A DNA stretch of 64,000 bases from Gonapodya sp. JEL0774 (taxonomy: Eukaryota; Monoblepharomycota; Monoblepharidomycetes; Monoblepharidales; Gonapodyaceae), in NCBI GenBank assembly GCA_027604505.1, contig JADIIX010000016.1, forward strand, positions 62,001-126,000, read 5' to 3'. The translations under genes and the position numbers were made by a program. Each line of letters begins with the position of its first letter. Within the stretch, counting starts at the first letter, position 1. Below the pieces are notes generated by a model. The model was not told the DNA's origin. It did not search any database and saw only the letters and a program-made list of their open reading frames with translations. This document shows, piece after piece, positions 1 through 11,952 of this stretch.

Positions 1-71
1 TGCGCCAATCGAGACTCGAACTCGAACCTAGCGCGTGGGAGGCGCTTGTACTACCCCTATACTATTGGCGC
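1..71 (-). tRNA. tRNA-Gly (anticodon CCC)
   Basis: Read on the minus strand, the first 71 bases fold as a complete cloverleaf. The acceptor stem GCGCCAA pairs with TTGGCGC (7 of 7), with discriminator A at position 1. There is a D arm with GG in the loop, an anticodon arm AGCGC/GCGCT closing the loop CTCCCAC, and a T arm TCGAG/CTCGA around TTCGAGT. The seven-base anticodon loop gives CCC, a glycine anticodon. There is no intron. The 3' end touches the window edge, so the pol III terminator is outside the window. Confidence 0.9.
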
Positions 72-529
72 TTTACTATTGATGGAGATCTATTTTTATA
101 TATATAGTTAAAACAACATTATTTTACATTCTTGAGCAGCTCTTCCTGAGAACAAGAATGAATCAAGTGGTACTTGACATGAAAGTGAAAGTACATTGTG
201 GAAACTAGCAAGAAAGCGCGCAGAGAGTGGGAAGACAGAAGTATGAAAGGAAGAGGGAAGTCGAAGCTTTTGGTGGGTGTGGAATACATTGTATGGGAAG
301 TGAACGATAAAAGGTATGTTGGTACAGAATGATCATTTTTTGTGTCACGTGGGACGAGGTGTCCAACAATGACATGGGCGCATTGGGTGCGACAACCCTC
401 CCATTCAGACTGTGCGACGACCCGTCGCGGAAAAGAGGGAAAACAGACGCCGGGGCAGAAGCAGATTTGAGGACATCTCCGGCTTGAGGCAATCGAACGA
501 GAAAACGGAGCGAGCCGCAGCGGAGCAGC
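72..529. promoter_or_regulatory. Intergenic: tRNA 5' flank and upstream region of the homeodomain gene
   Basis: No gene was found between the tRNA and the homeodomain start codon. The left part is AT-rich (TATATATAG near 95-110), as is common 5' of a tRNA. A CACGTG E-box lies at 346-351. A 119-codon minus frame (205-564) is a by-product of this region and not a gene. Confidence 0.4.
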
Positions 530-3500
530 ATGGAAGATTGTGTGGAGGAGGACAGTACGATCAAAACTGAAGGGGTGAAGCTCGACGAAGGCGTGGAGCG
601 AGGGATTGGGATAGCTTCTTCTGAAGTGATTGGAGGGTCGGGTGGGAGCTCTGGTGGCGAACTAAAGCGGGAAGGAGTTGTTTCGGAAGGATGTGATGGT
701 GTTGACGTTCAGATTGGAGTCGAGCAGCAGATGGCAGTCGCTGCGCAGCAACAGCACGCAGCAGCCATGGGAGCTATGCAGGCAGGCTATAGAGTGGCTC
801 CTGCAACCTCAAGTGTTGGTGTTGTGGGACTTGGCGTGGCCAGTGTTGTTGGGGAACACCGGACAGGGACACTAAGTTCGCTCGCTCAGCAGGCGATGCA
901 GATTCAACAAGCTCACTTCAATCAGCAACACATCCATGCATTGCAGCAAGCGCAGCTACATCAATTACAGCAGTTCCACCCGCTCAACACCCAAATCAAC
1001 CACATCAACCAATTCAACCAGCTCACCGCGAATCACCAAATCCCACTACAACAGTCTTTCGCTCTCCCTCAGTACCAGCAACTGCAGTCAATTCACCCTT
1101 CTCAACTACACCAACTCCAGTACTCGGCGGTACCGATGCCGCTCAACGATTTCACATACGGGAATACTCTTGGTGTTTTGAACGCCAACAACCAACTGCA
1201 GTTCGCGTACTCTCAATCAAACGGACCTCTTACAATGCCCGTATCTCTGGAACAGAAACTCACTACTTCCCCGTCTCCCATATCCTCCGGGCAGGAGGAG
1301 CTTGCTTCGCCTCTTAAACCTAGAGACTCCCTCCGCCGTCATAAACCTCCTCCCATTCGCACTCCACTCCATCAAGAATCTTCACAACTCCCGTCTTCTG
1401 TGGGCACCAGCAGCACTAACCCAGTTCCACCCCTCTCGAATCCCCATTTTGACGTCAATTCGGTTTCCATGGGTGACTCTGTCAGTCTAGGTACCAGTGC
1501 GTCCATGCCAAGGTTAAAGAGCAATCCAGGCGATGGTGGTTCGCCCACTCCGTCGCGCGACCACTCTCAGCTCAGTGCTGGCATGGCAGGCTCCGGATTT
1601 GGTAGTCACACGCTTGCTCACCAGCTCTCTGCTACATCATCGGCGACGTCTGCTTTCCCCCAAACCGTCTCCACTGCGATCGCTCAATCCCATCAACAAC
1701 TTGCCTCATCCGTATCTCCTTCCCATTTCTCAACTAGCACACTTCCAGACCCCTCGGCCACTCGTCCTCCCTACCCAGGTCCTCTCACGCCCCACCACCC
1801 ACCGCCCACACCCAACTCGGCGATTGCAGCCTCTGCGATCCCTCCGTCCCGCCTTCCTGTCGGTAACATGGCAGGAACGTCGGCGTTCACGTCCTCAACC
1901 CCAGTATCTTTCCACCAGCAGCTTGGACCTGCTCCATCGCCACTTAGACCTCAGACCACCTCTTTACCTTCAACAAACTCACCCCCCTCGTCTGGATCTG
2001 CCACTGTTTCCGCTAGTGACAGCGCACCGAAAGCACCGAAGCCCTCAACCACTGCCTCCATGACCACATCACCCCTGGCAGCGCCCCCTGAGCTCCAGTT
2101 TATCAATTCCACGCCACTTGAGTTCGCAGAGCTTGGCCGCGCACCCTCTGCGCGACGTAAGCGGATAAAAACTACAGAGCAACAGCAAGCGAGATTGAAC
2201 GAATTGTTTGAGATAGACGGGAATCCCGACAAGAAACAGAGACAAAAGGTGGCACAAGAACTGGGTAAGCTGTGTTGTGGATGGAACACGAGATGGGCTT
2301 TCTCGATTTGACTTTCTAATCCGATCTCCTCGTGTTTCCTGTAGACCTGACCGTCAGGGCTGTCGCTGCTTGGTTTCAAAACAAGCGCGCAATATCTTCC
2401 AAGGGAAGAGACGGTGCAAAATTTAAGGAAGAAGACGAGGAGGAAGACGAAGGTGAGCTTGGTCTCGTTCGGGCTGGGACAAGTGGAATGTGGTGATTTT
2501 GATTGTCATCTCTCTTGTGAACACCCCTCACATAGATTCTATGAACGTCGATCCAGGGAATCTCTCGCCACCCTCTGCTCCTCCCATAGCGGCCAGTCCG
2601 TCAGCGTCCGCCTCTCCGGAACCAACTACTCTCTCAATCTCCCACCCCAGTTCAACCTTCAGTGTCAAACCTTCCACGACCCCGTCATCACCAGCCATCC
2701 CGTTGCCACGCCGCCGCTCGACTCAACATATTCTTGGTGTCAGTACTCCGACAGTCTCTACTCCTCCTGACGAGCATTCGTGGGCAGCAGACCCTGCTCC
2801 GTCTGGATCAGTTACTCCTGCCGGAACACCGAATACTTCTCGATCGGGCACACCAGGGCGTGTTGCCCCTTCATCCTCGCTGAAGCGACCACCTCCTCTT
2901 TCTGGAGCTGACAGTGTAGACGCGTTGCATGCCCATTTAGTATCCCGAGCATCCTCAGGGACAATTGGGGCTGGCTCGACGACACCTGGCGCCTCGTCCC
3001 CGTACTCCATTGCCACACCGCTGCCGAGTCCCGCACGACCTGCCGTTGTACCCAGTCCAACGAGACCTCACAAGGTGCCCAAATCTCCGCAGGTGTTGCT
3101 CTCAAGGTCTCTCAGGCGGGCTACCGCAGGAGGGACGCCAGTGCACCCGTCATCTGCTGGCTTCACCGCACTTGATGGGCTGGCAAATCCACCCCCTAGT
3201 CCAGCAGAAATGTTGACTGGGAAGATGGCTATGGCAACGCTGAGCACGCATGTCCCCTTAGTAGATGGAGGCGGGGGTGTGGTCGGCGCGGGAGGGGGAA
3301 TAACGAGGCATCAATATCACGGTGAGGGGAGGCCGAGCCAAGGACAATTACAGCAACAACAGCCACAGGGAGTATCAGTGCCGGCGTTTGGATTTGTTCC
3401 AGCTGGAGTTGGTGTAAATGCTGGGGTGGCAGCGTTTGCCCGGCCACCTCCGCCTCAAAGGAGCGGCTCAGGGATCCTCACTGGTGCAGGAGCAGCCCAA

Positions 3501-5624
3501 CAGCAGGGACAGATGGGCTTTCTACCTTTGCAAAGTCAACAGATGAGCTTCGTTCCACAACATGGCCAAGCCATGGGCTTCGTACCTGCACCCCAGGGGC
3601 AGCAAATGGGATTCGTACAGGTTCCGGTGCCGCAACCAGGGCAAATTGTGCTGACACCCCAGGGACCGATGGTCTGGGCCAGGTCAAGTGGACAGCAGGG
3701 ACAAGAGAATACATTACAGGAGGCGGGACAACCCTCACAGCAGGCGTCCACCCCGACCGCCACCCCAGGAACACCGGGTACAACCCCGCAACCTTCTCCG
3801 CAACTTCCACAGTCGCAGATGCAGCCCCCCCAAATATCTCAACAAGTGCCACAACCGCAGATGTTCGCCATGACGCCGTCAGGGCAGATCATTGCTGTCG
3901 CAGGTCAGCCGGTTTCTGGTGGTGTGGGTGCGCAAGTGATGGCGTTACCACAACACCAATCAGGACACCATTTGGGATACGCCACCATTAATGGACAGCT
4001 GGTTACCATCGCAGGGCCGCCAGGTGCATCTCTGGTTCAAGGGCCGTCCGGGGAAATGGTGATGTTGACCGGTGGGCAGGTCCAGCTCCCACAGCAGCAG
4101 CACCATACCATGGTAGTGGACGCAGCGGGTAACATTGTTGGTCTTGCTCCGGCCCTTTCACAGGGTCAGCCCCAAGGGAGTTTGGGAATCGTCCACGGGA
4201 ACGCACAAACGGCAGCCAATCTTTCCGCATCGCAGTCTTCTCCAAGTGGAGTGCAAGCTGCTACAGGATCCGTCGCTCCGCAGTTTGTAACTCCTCAGCA
4301 GGTTCAATTGACACAGGGAGTTGTGGGGCTCCCGCAGGGTTCAATGCAGCAGCAGGGCGTCGTTGGCGTGGCTTTGCAGGGTGCGGTTGGCTTGCCTGGT
4401 GGGCGACACCAAGTACTTATGTCAGATGGGAACGGAGGCTACATGATGTGAGTGTTTCAGTTGTTCCCAACAAAAGGATGGTAGCCTATGTCACCTTCGA
4501 ATTGTTGCCCATACAGTATCGACTCTTCGCAGCAATTTGTGGCTAATCATCACCACCAACAATCGCAGTATGTTTTGCTAAAGGGTGCCGCAGATTCTTC
4601 CTTCCAGCATTCTCTTCTGGGAATCCAAGCATCCGCGGCTTCTCCTCAGGTTCTAAATGCCTCTCCTGCAGCCATTCAGCCTCCTTCCGCTTCTGAAAAG
4701 GTGGCTAGCACCCCTGTCGGGTCACCGCCTTCAGCTGCTGTAATGTCTCCTGTTGCGTCTCCAGCACAGCAGTCGCGTGTGCTACAAAGAACTTCCAGTC
4801 GCAGCAATATCCTTGGTGGTGCTGGGGCAGCTCGGACAGCCAGTCCTTCAGGATCCCAAAAGCGGAACTCTGCAGCATTGGGTCTGTCGTCTTCGCAGAC
4901 GCAGAGGAACCTGCTACTCTCTCGGGCGGTGAGCAATCCGGACTCCCTAGCAATTTTTGGAAATGACGTGACGGGCCAACAAACCCGGAATCCTGGTAGA
5001 GGAGATCCCATGGAACGGGAAGAAGCAACGGTGGAAGCGCTCGACGACGGTGGCGTCGCCAAGGCGGCTGAGTCAGCTCTCGATGTCAACTCCTCCACGC
5101 TGGCAGTGGACCCAAGCAACCCATCGTTTTTGGCCTTTGGAAGCATCGAACCGCTTTTTGGCGACGATTACCGATGGACCCCGGACGAAACCGGAGATCT
5201 CGTGCCACGGGAATCACCTCAGTCGCATAGCACCGAAACAGTTTTTGAGACGCGATCGGATAAAGTTTCTGCGGGCTTCGATATCATGACGTCTACCCAA
5301 CCTGGAAATCGTGATGTGATGATTAGCCAGTCCCTCGCGTTCACCGATGGACTCGCAAACAGTGCGGGAGTGGCATCAAGCGGAAACTTTTCGACTATCT
5401 GGACTGAATCGTACCTTTCTGCCGGGCTTGCGCTACAGCAGCAACAGCGAGCGGATGAGTTGGGCTTGAACGACATGGTGTTTGAATCTGGTCAAATGAA
5501 CTCTGATTGGGGTTCAGATATGGACTATATCGACTTTGATGGTAACGAGAGGAAGAGTTTGGACATTAGTCCCGATGGGACGTGGATGAAACCGGCGACC
5601 CGTGCAACCAATGGGGGTGACTGA
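530..5624 (+). CDS. Homeodomain transcription factor, Gln/Pro-rich, 1,620 aa
   Basis: Four exons (530-2264, 2345-2452, 2536-4447, 4517-5624) join in frame through GT-AG introns of 80, 83 and 69 nt. Residues about 541-600 form a typical 60-residue (non-TALE) homeodomain: basic N-terminal arm RRKRIKTT and recognition helix VRAVAAWFQNKRA, with W588, F589, N591 and R593. The first intron cuts the domain just before the recognition helix. The rest is long Gln-, Ser-, Thr- and Pro-rich sequence before and after the domain, typical of activation or low-complexity regions. An acidic stretch (KEEDEEEDE) follows the domain. It is expected to bind DNA in the nucleus; targets cannot be inferred. At 1,620 aa it is long for a fungal homeobox protein. 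The start is the first ATG of the open frame. Confidence 0.85.
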
Positions 5625-5840
5625 GTTTGGTGATGAGTTCAGAGGTGGAAGGACCCAAAATCTATCTATACATATACCGGCAGGTTCAATTTGCATTTTC
5701 CCTTCCAACAATTTGTATTTGTTAGGTGTTTAATCTCCTTGAATTATGTAAATCTAAATTCGGTCTCCATGATTTATGTAAATCTAAAATACCCTCCCCT
5801 CGTGACTGAATTTCCGCCCACAAGACTCCGTATCACAGAA

Positions 5841-7190
5841 CTAAGGGTGGAACGCCGGTAATGTTTCATTGTTCGGACTTTGAGTCCGCTCATAGAGGAG
5901 TCGCCGCTCTACTCGGGATTTCACTGCCGCCCAGCGTTTGTGCAGTGATCTTTTGCTCCCCTTTCCCCATGGCTTCTCCGAGACGAAGTGAAAAACCTTC
6001 ATAAACCGCATTTTCGCCTCAAGCTCTGAGCCCGACACCCCTTTTAAAGTCCTCGCATTGTACACCGTGGGTAGGCGGAAGTACCGATTCCGCTTCTCAA
6101 AGAAGTGGTAAAGGAGTTCTTGAGATGGGCAACATGGCCGGGAAGGGACCGTGGCGAGCTCATCAAGCAATTCGGTGAATGTTGAGTTGGAAGGATCGAG
6201 GACTACCAATCCGGAATTGAGGCCGGACCATCCGGGTAGCATCCAACCCTGTGCGAAAGGGTCATTGGGTTTGCGACTGACATGATTGTTGGGAATCGAT
6301 CCATAATCCGAGGTCTTCCAAAACTGGATCTTCTCAATTGGTGTGCCGGAAAATCCGGTGGTGCCAGCATATTCTAAATCAAATTCCGCATCGGGGTCTT
6401 CGGGATACAGTTCAGAATCGTTTTTATTGAATTCCTTTGACGATGGGTGATGGAACTCCCAATCACTAAGGGGGCAAGCCGAGATCTCTGGCATATTGAA
6501 TAACTCGTCAATGTTTTTCAAGACGAGCATGTCTGAGTCCAGTGAGACGACTTTGTCATAGTCATCAAGTTGCCAGGCTCGTAATTTCGCCCAAAGGATG
6601 CCATCGCGATGCTGCATTCGAGCTTTCGACTCGGCACTTCTTTTCAGATAAAATCTGTCGAACTTCGTTGTCAATTCTAGTGGTTTGATTGAGTACGTGC
6701 GGATCCCGATGCTGTGAAGGTTTTGACGGACAAGATCGTCAACCTCGCTGACGAGTGCCACGAGATCGGCTCTGGGGTTTGTTTCAGAGATGGACTGGAA
6801 AAGCGTGTAGCTACCCCATAACTGTGCAGTTCCAAATATGAGTGTAATGTACGCATGGCGAAAAATTTGAGGTGGACTCCCAGGGTCAGGTGAAAGAGTA
6901 CCTAGCCCCGGAGATGGTGGCATGGTTGATAGGGAATAGTAACCAGACGACGTTTTTTCCTGAGGTTGTTTCGTATCCTTGATATCTCGTTTCTTCCTGA
7001 CACCGTCCTCCGAACGATGCTTCGGAAATCCACGCCCATCGCCTCCACCAACTAAGTCAAAACAATTTTCTGGACCGTAGATGTTCTTTGACTTCAAATC
7101 AGAAGGCGAAGTCCGAGGAATATCCCTCAGGAGCAACAGAATCACTGTTACAACAAGGAACAACTCCAGCTTCGTGATTCTCCGGGCCAT
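5841..7190 (-). CDS. Family 8 glycosyltransferase (glycogenin-like fold), type II membrane protein
   Basis: Single-exon gene of 449 aa. The chosen start (ATG at 7188-7190) puts a signal anchor first (residues 8-21, LELFLVVTVILLLL). Upstream in-frame codons would bury that anchor in 58 residues with no domain character. After a basic, disordered stem, the GT8 catalytic region begins near residue 111 with AYITLIFGTAQLWGSYTLFQS. It contains the metal-binding DxD motif in VVSLDSDMLVLKN (D218, D220), then GLNSGLVVLDP and a C-terminal HFVSEKPW segment. GT8 enzymes transfer sugars from nucleotide sugars using Mn2+. The anchor suggests Golgi glycan synthesis rather than cytosolic glycogen priming. 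The exact donor and acceptor are unknown. Confidence 0.85.
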   Translation of the reverse strand: MARRITKLELFLVVTVILLLLRDIPRTSPSDLKSKNIYGPENCFDLVGGGDGRGFPKHRSEDGVRKKRDIKDTKQPQEKTSSGYYSLSTMPPSPGLGTLSPDPGSPPQIFRHAYITLIFGTAQLWGSYTLFQSISETNPRADLVALVSEVDDLVRQNLHSIGIRTYSIKPLELTTKFDRFYLKRSAESKARMQHRDGILWAKLRAWQLDDYDKVVSLDSDMLVLKNIDELFNMPEISACPLSDWEFHHPSSKEFNKNDSELYPEDPDAEFDLEYAGTTGFSGTPIEKIQFWKTSDYGSIPNNHVSRKPNDPFAQGWMLPGWSGLNSGLVVLDPSNSTFTELLDELATVPSRPCCPSQELLYHFFEKRNRYFRLPTVYNARTLKGVSGSELEAKMRFMKVFHFVSEKPWGKGSKRSLHKRWAAVKSRVERRLLYERTQSPNNETLPAFHP

Positions 7191-7480
7191 TCCGTTTTGA
7201 GAACTTATATTAAGCTTGTTAAGCGCCCAATACCCTGCAATCACGTATGAGGCGCGAGCAGCTGAAAGTGTGAACTTGGGGATGTGTGTGGCTGTTGCGA
7301 ATGCGGAGCACTCCGGGTGAGAAGTTCGATGCTTCCTGAGACGGTAACCAGTATCCCGACGCAATTATAGTAGTACCGATTTATTGGTTGTGAGGTATGC
7401 GCTGAGTCGGCTGATTTGCGTTGTTTTCGAGAGTGAAGATGCGACGGTGGTACACTGAACTGAAGCCTCATTAAATATGT

Positions 7481-7613
7481 ACTAGCAGGCCGCACTAGCA
7501 GGCCGGACAATATTCTGTACTAGCAGGCCGGACAATAGTCTGTACCAGCAGGCCAGACTATGTATTATGTACTAGCAGGCCGGACTACTTGCCGCGACAA
7601 TCAGCAGGCCGGG
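7481..7613. repeat. Imperfect short tandem repeat array (core AGCAGGCCGGAC)
   Basis: Six copies of a 12-13 base core around the palindrome GGCC begin near 7483, 7495, 7520, 7545, 7573 and 7602. They are spaced 12 to 29 bases apart and linked by TGTACT/TATGTACT-type spacers. The array lies in the 475-base gap between the glycosyltransferase start (7190) and the stop of the next minus-strand gene (7666). It is therefore upstream of the glycosyltransferase and could be promoter DNA. No function is established. Confidence 0.7.
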
Positions 7614-7665
7614 ACACACAGCAACCAACTGAAGACTGACTCCTCCAGCCCTCTGGCTTCAATTC

Positions 7666-8954
7666 CTAAGAATCAACTGTCTTGGCACTCATCACTGCAC
7701 GCAATACCTTGATAAATCGCAGAGTCGTCAATGTGTGAAACAGGGGTGCGAAACTTCCGACAAGACAAACTCTCACCTCCCCATACTCCCACGAACCGAG
7801 CTCTAGTTTGTCACAGATCAAAGCCAGGCGGCGCTCGAATTCTTCTTTAGTGTCATCCTGTGATGAAACAACGGTGAACGAGTGGTAAATGATAGAGCAA
7901 GTATAAATTTCGTTTCTCTCACTTCAAGGACTTTGAGTCGGACCTTTTGATCCGGAAGAAGAAGGTTGACAACAAAGAGAACATTTTTGTGATGTAACAG
8001 TCTCGTTTCATTGAGAGCTGGGGGAGAGACGTATCCAGAGGTTGGAGGAGACCCAGGAGAAGCAGATATATGAACCGTTGAACCGTTTATCGTTCGCAAA
8101 TTTGCGGTAGGCCTCGATAGGGTGGCTAAATTGACGGTTGCTCCGGTAATGGGGACGGTGGTGCTCGAAAGTCGATGTGGAGCTTCAATGTCACATGTCA
8201 TGTCATTTCCAACATCACCAATGGCAGGCAGCACCTCCCAGTCAATATTCGGCGGTATGCTCCTAGTCCCGAGATCGCGCTCACTTCCCCTTGCATGCAC
8301 CCTCTGTGCGGCAGTTCCTCTTCCAGACATGAGCATTTGACATTTGTTCTCAAGCTCTGTAATTCGGTGATCACCGGCTGACACCAACGTCTCCCATGAT
8401 CGGATCTCCTCCTCCAGCGCAGTGAGCCGAGGTATTGCATTCACTTTCCAGGCTGCTAACTCATCACGTTCGTGTCGAAGAACATTGGTTTGCTGCAGAG
8501 ATCTTGTGAGTTCGAGCTGTAAGGTCTTGACCTCCTCCGTTACTTTTTCAAACCCCTTGTGTGCTTTGTTTCCTGCGGAAAGTGCCTCAAACAAGCGCTC
8601 TCTCGACTCCCTGAGTGTCTTCACCTCCCTTTCGAGGGCTATCCTCACGGCATTTTCATTCATAAGCAGCTGACTGGTTTGATGCAGTTTCTGCTCATTG
8701 ATAAACAGGGTACGGGTGGTGGCTGAAAGAGAGGCTGCCAGTCTCCTATTTTCTTCAGACAGGGGAGTTGATCGGTCGCGGGTTGCATTGAAGTCGCGCG
8801 TGGAAATAGCAACCCCATCAGACTGGGCATCATCCTTTTCCTCCTTCCAGAAAAACAGTGGTGTGCGAGGGAAAAGAGATCGCGGGAGTGGACGCGGTGC
8901 ATATGACGGGGGTGGTAACATGTGACGGTATTTCGCGTCCCACGTCATCATCAT
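7666..8954 (-). CDS. Coiled-coil protein of unknown function, 407 aa
   Basis: Two exons (8954-7923 and 7857-7666) are joined across a 65-nt GTGAGA...CAG intron in phase 0. Without splicing the frame would end 31 codons after the donor. Residues about 65-200 are a predicted coiled coil (repeated LEREVKTLRES-, LQLELTRSLQQ-like heptads). A Ser/Thr-rich linker follows, then a C-terminal block whose spliced sequence reads EDDTKEEFERRLALICDKLE. No catalytic motif was recognised and I could not place the family. It is probably a structural or adaptor protein. The start ATG is the second-last of three adjacent candidate methionines and is uncertain by a residue or two. Confidence 0.6.
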
Positions 8955-9642
8955 ATTGTGCGGCAGACAAACTCAAACTAACTTGTTACACACATCAAAT
9001 CCAAAGTGGAAATTAGAACAAAGTAATCGATTTCGATTTCTACAAGAGTAGAATTACCGTTCTGGCTGCATTTAAAAACGAGGGTTGCAATACCCCCAGT
9101 GTGCACTGGTTTGGACAGCGGCAAGACGAGGGGAGAACCTGAGTATTGCTCGCAGCATCTGCCAGTGAGTTGTCGTCTTGATATCAATAACTTTGTATCT
9201 TAAAAGTGTTCTGAATCATTTCTCTTGAATCCAAGAGGTACGGCAGGCGTGCAAACAGGGTGCCGTCATTGACGATGGGATTTGACATCGTCATATCCTG
9301 TGTAAGTCATGGAAATGATGTTGGCAGCGGGCCTACGGTGCCTCAAGAAGTTTTGTAGGTATGTATTTGGTACATTGTCGAGCGAGAATAAATCCATTTT
9401 GTAGTAGAAAGGTGAGCCCAAGAGGACTTCAACGATGACAACTAAAACTTTTCATTTGATCTGCCGGTGAAAAACACACAAATGATGCCTCAATCCTTGA
9501 TAGATTGAGGCATCCGAATTGGGACCACACCAATTTTGGAAACACGGACCAGCTCAACACAGTTGGAGGCCATCTACCGTTTCGCTGAGCCTTCTATACA
9601 TATCTCCCCCTTCCTCCAACCATTTCCCCATGATTGCCGAAA
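8955..9642. promoter_or_regulatory. Divergent intergenic region with a perfect hairpin
   Basis: This is a 688-base gap between the divergently transcribed coiled-coil gene (-) and the first GH26 gene (+). The one clear structure is a perfect 12-bp inverted repeat (9484-9495 and 9503-9514, arm GATGCCTCAATC) with a 7-base loop, about 130 bases upstream of the GH26 start. No additional coding frame stands out. Confidence 0.5.
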
Positions 9643-11952
9643 ATGAGGGACAATCGCCGAGATTTTGAGTCTGCCCCCACGGTTCTCTCCTACAAGCAGT
9701 TGAACGAAAAGGGGGATTTCGACCGGAGGATTAATGAAAGGGGAGATTTCGGAATGGAATATAATCCTCCACGGCGGAAGAAATCGAAGAGTGGGATGAA
9801 ATGGGGTGAGTGTCGCCACACTGTGCCATTTGACCCTCTTTAATCAGCCAAGTGCACTAGCAATTGGTATCACGGCCGTTTTATTGCTCGCTGGTGGAGC
9901 CGGACTCGGCATTTACCTGTATTTGTCGTCGAAGTCTACCCCATCCACCAGCAAAAGTTCGGCCACATCAGCTGATGTTCAAGCTGCTTCCGGCGCTCCC
10001 TCGGTGACTACAGCTACCCGCACTTCAATGCTCTCGACTACACGAGATACTAGGACCACGACAACAACACGCCCTGTTCCAACCCCCAGCACCTCTCCAG
10101 CAGTCCTTCCCCCTACTGGGAAGTTCTGGTGGGGTATGACGGTTGACAATTCCACCGAACTTCCGATTCAAGAATGGACACTGAATGGGAAAGGAGGCGT
10201 CAAACCTATGCTTGGCGTACGTTGGTGACCTCTTTGCATGATCAGACCCTTCAGTTATTCACGATCATGTTCCCTTTCAACGGATCAGCAAATCTTCATA
10301 CTTCTTTCTAACTACAACTTCACTAACCCCGTCGATCTTGGTAAGCACTACATTTCGAGGTTTTACTGATGGATTCCTTTCACTACTTTAACTTTTAACA
10401 AAGCCGACTATTTTATGAGATTCTTTGGCGGCATGCCTGATAATGGTGTGCTAATGTTCACCGTCCAACCGGAAAAGGGAATCACTCCAGAACTGGCTCC
10501 TGACTCAGTAATTCAGGATCTGGCCAATGCTTTCCGGGAACTGAATATTCGTGGCCACCCGGTGCTCGTCCGGACAGCACACGAAATGAACGGTAGGGAC
10601 GATATAGCGTTCCCTCCTTAATTTCAATGGCAATGCTCCGTTGGCTAAGACTTGCGTTTCGCATCCTTCTTCACCAAAGGCGGATGGTATCCTTGGGGAC
10701 GGGTTCCCTTCACTTTCCAGGTCGGTGATAGGATATTTTGAGGACACTGAATACTATCTTAAAAAAAATGAACTGTTTTTCAGGACTACTGGATTCGATT
10801 CACAACCATAATTAGAGCTACGGCACCACTTACTTCTATGGTGTGGTCACCTACGATCTCCGACCAATACCCATACGATCAGCGAAATCTACCAACTCCT
10901 GGATCCGCTGAAATGGCCCTTCTTGACACAAACAGTAACGGTCTCTTGGATGCCGGAGATGATCCATATGCAGGTATTATTACTCTCCAAGCTCGAATCT
11001 ATCTTCACAATTTCCTGTCTGCTCAATGTGCATTATTCATGTCAGGGTTCTGGCCCGGCGACGAGTGGGTTGGTGAGTTGTGTCAAGAATTCAAGTTTCT
11101 CGCACATTGGATCTTCACGACGCCTGTGAAATTCGTCCCTGCAGACTGGGTGGGCGGTTCAATTTACTGTGAGTTTTCTGTGGAGCTCAGGTTGTTCGAA
11201 CTGCATCGTGCTAATATATTCTCTTCATTGCGATAGATTACGGAGAGTCCTTCCCTTGTATGTATCAGCGCAGATGATCAATTTTCATACAACTTCTGCT
11301 GCGCGGCTGATTTGCATCGTTCCAAGACGTCGACAACTTTGTTCCGCCCACGGATTGGATTACCCGGACCCTCACGGGAAAATCAGCGACTACCGGATTG
11401 CAGCGAGGCCCGTCATTCTATGACGTCTACTGTGTTCAGAAGAAGAAACCCTTTATATATTCTGAAACTGCCGTTTATCATTGGCCCAATGGAACCGGAG
11501 CAACCTCGATCGAACAAAAGCAAGGGTTTTGGTGTGTGCGGGGTTTTGTTTAAACTACATTCCGATGGTTTCCCCAACTAGGAATGTTTTAGGCGTTCTG
11601 CGCTTAACAGAACTGCGCTGGCCGCATTCCCCATGGTTCGTGCTGTGGCCTGGTTCGAGGTAAGAGGTGTGGGATAAGGACTGCACCGATATTGTGTCTT
11701 ATCGCTTGATCGTACACCCTCAGATAGCCAAAATTGAAGAGGCTTGGGATAATCAATTCATCGATTTTTCGTTGGGCAGTAAGTCATGAAGCATACCTTC
11801 GGTTTGCCATCTGAATTTCGGTTGACTGATTCATCCCGCCAATTCTACAATAAGACGACCCTGGTGTCCTCGATGCATTTCTGGCAGACGTACTACCACC
11901 AGGCAACGCAGTCTCGAACATTGACCCAAACAGTCTTCAGTGGGGCGTGTGA
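9643..11952 (+). CDS. Membrane-anchored family 26 glycoside hydrolase (beta-mannanase-like), copy 1
   Basis: Thirteen exons (9643-9805, 9861-10216, 10289-10340, 10404-10592, 10680-10720, 10784-10973, 11046-11072, 11145-11168, 11237-11257, 11327-11531, 11593-11659, 11724-11778, 11855-11952) give 495 aa in frame. A charged cytosolic tail (1-54) is followed by one membrane span (55-76), a Thr/Ser-rich stalk, then the GH26 domain from GKFWWGMTVDNS. LVRTAHEMNGGWYPWGR matches the GH26 acid/base region (E251). IYSETAVYHW holds the likely nucleophile (E401). VWSP and DEWVDWVGGS fit the barrel. GH26 enzymes cut beta-1,4-mannans (some cut beta-1,3-xylans or glucans); the substrate here is not proven. 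DTNSNGLLDAGDD looks like an EF-hand loop. The topology implies a type II, outward-facing surface enzyme. Confidence 0.85.

Noticed and set aside
7191-7364. Upstream extension of the glycosyltransferase frame by 58 codons
   Set aside because: It would place an uncharacteristic polar leader before the signal anchor. The internal ATG at 7188-7190 gives a normal type II N-terminus.
7481-7613. CRISPR-like repeat array
   Set aside because: Units are only 12-13 bases, spacing is irregular (12-29 bases), and the genome is eukaryotic with no cas genes.
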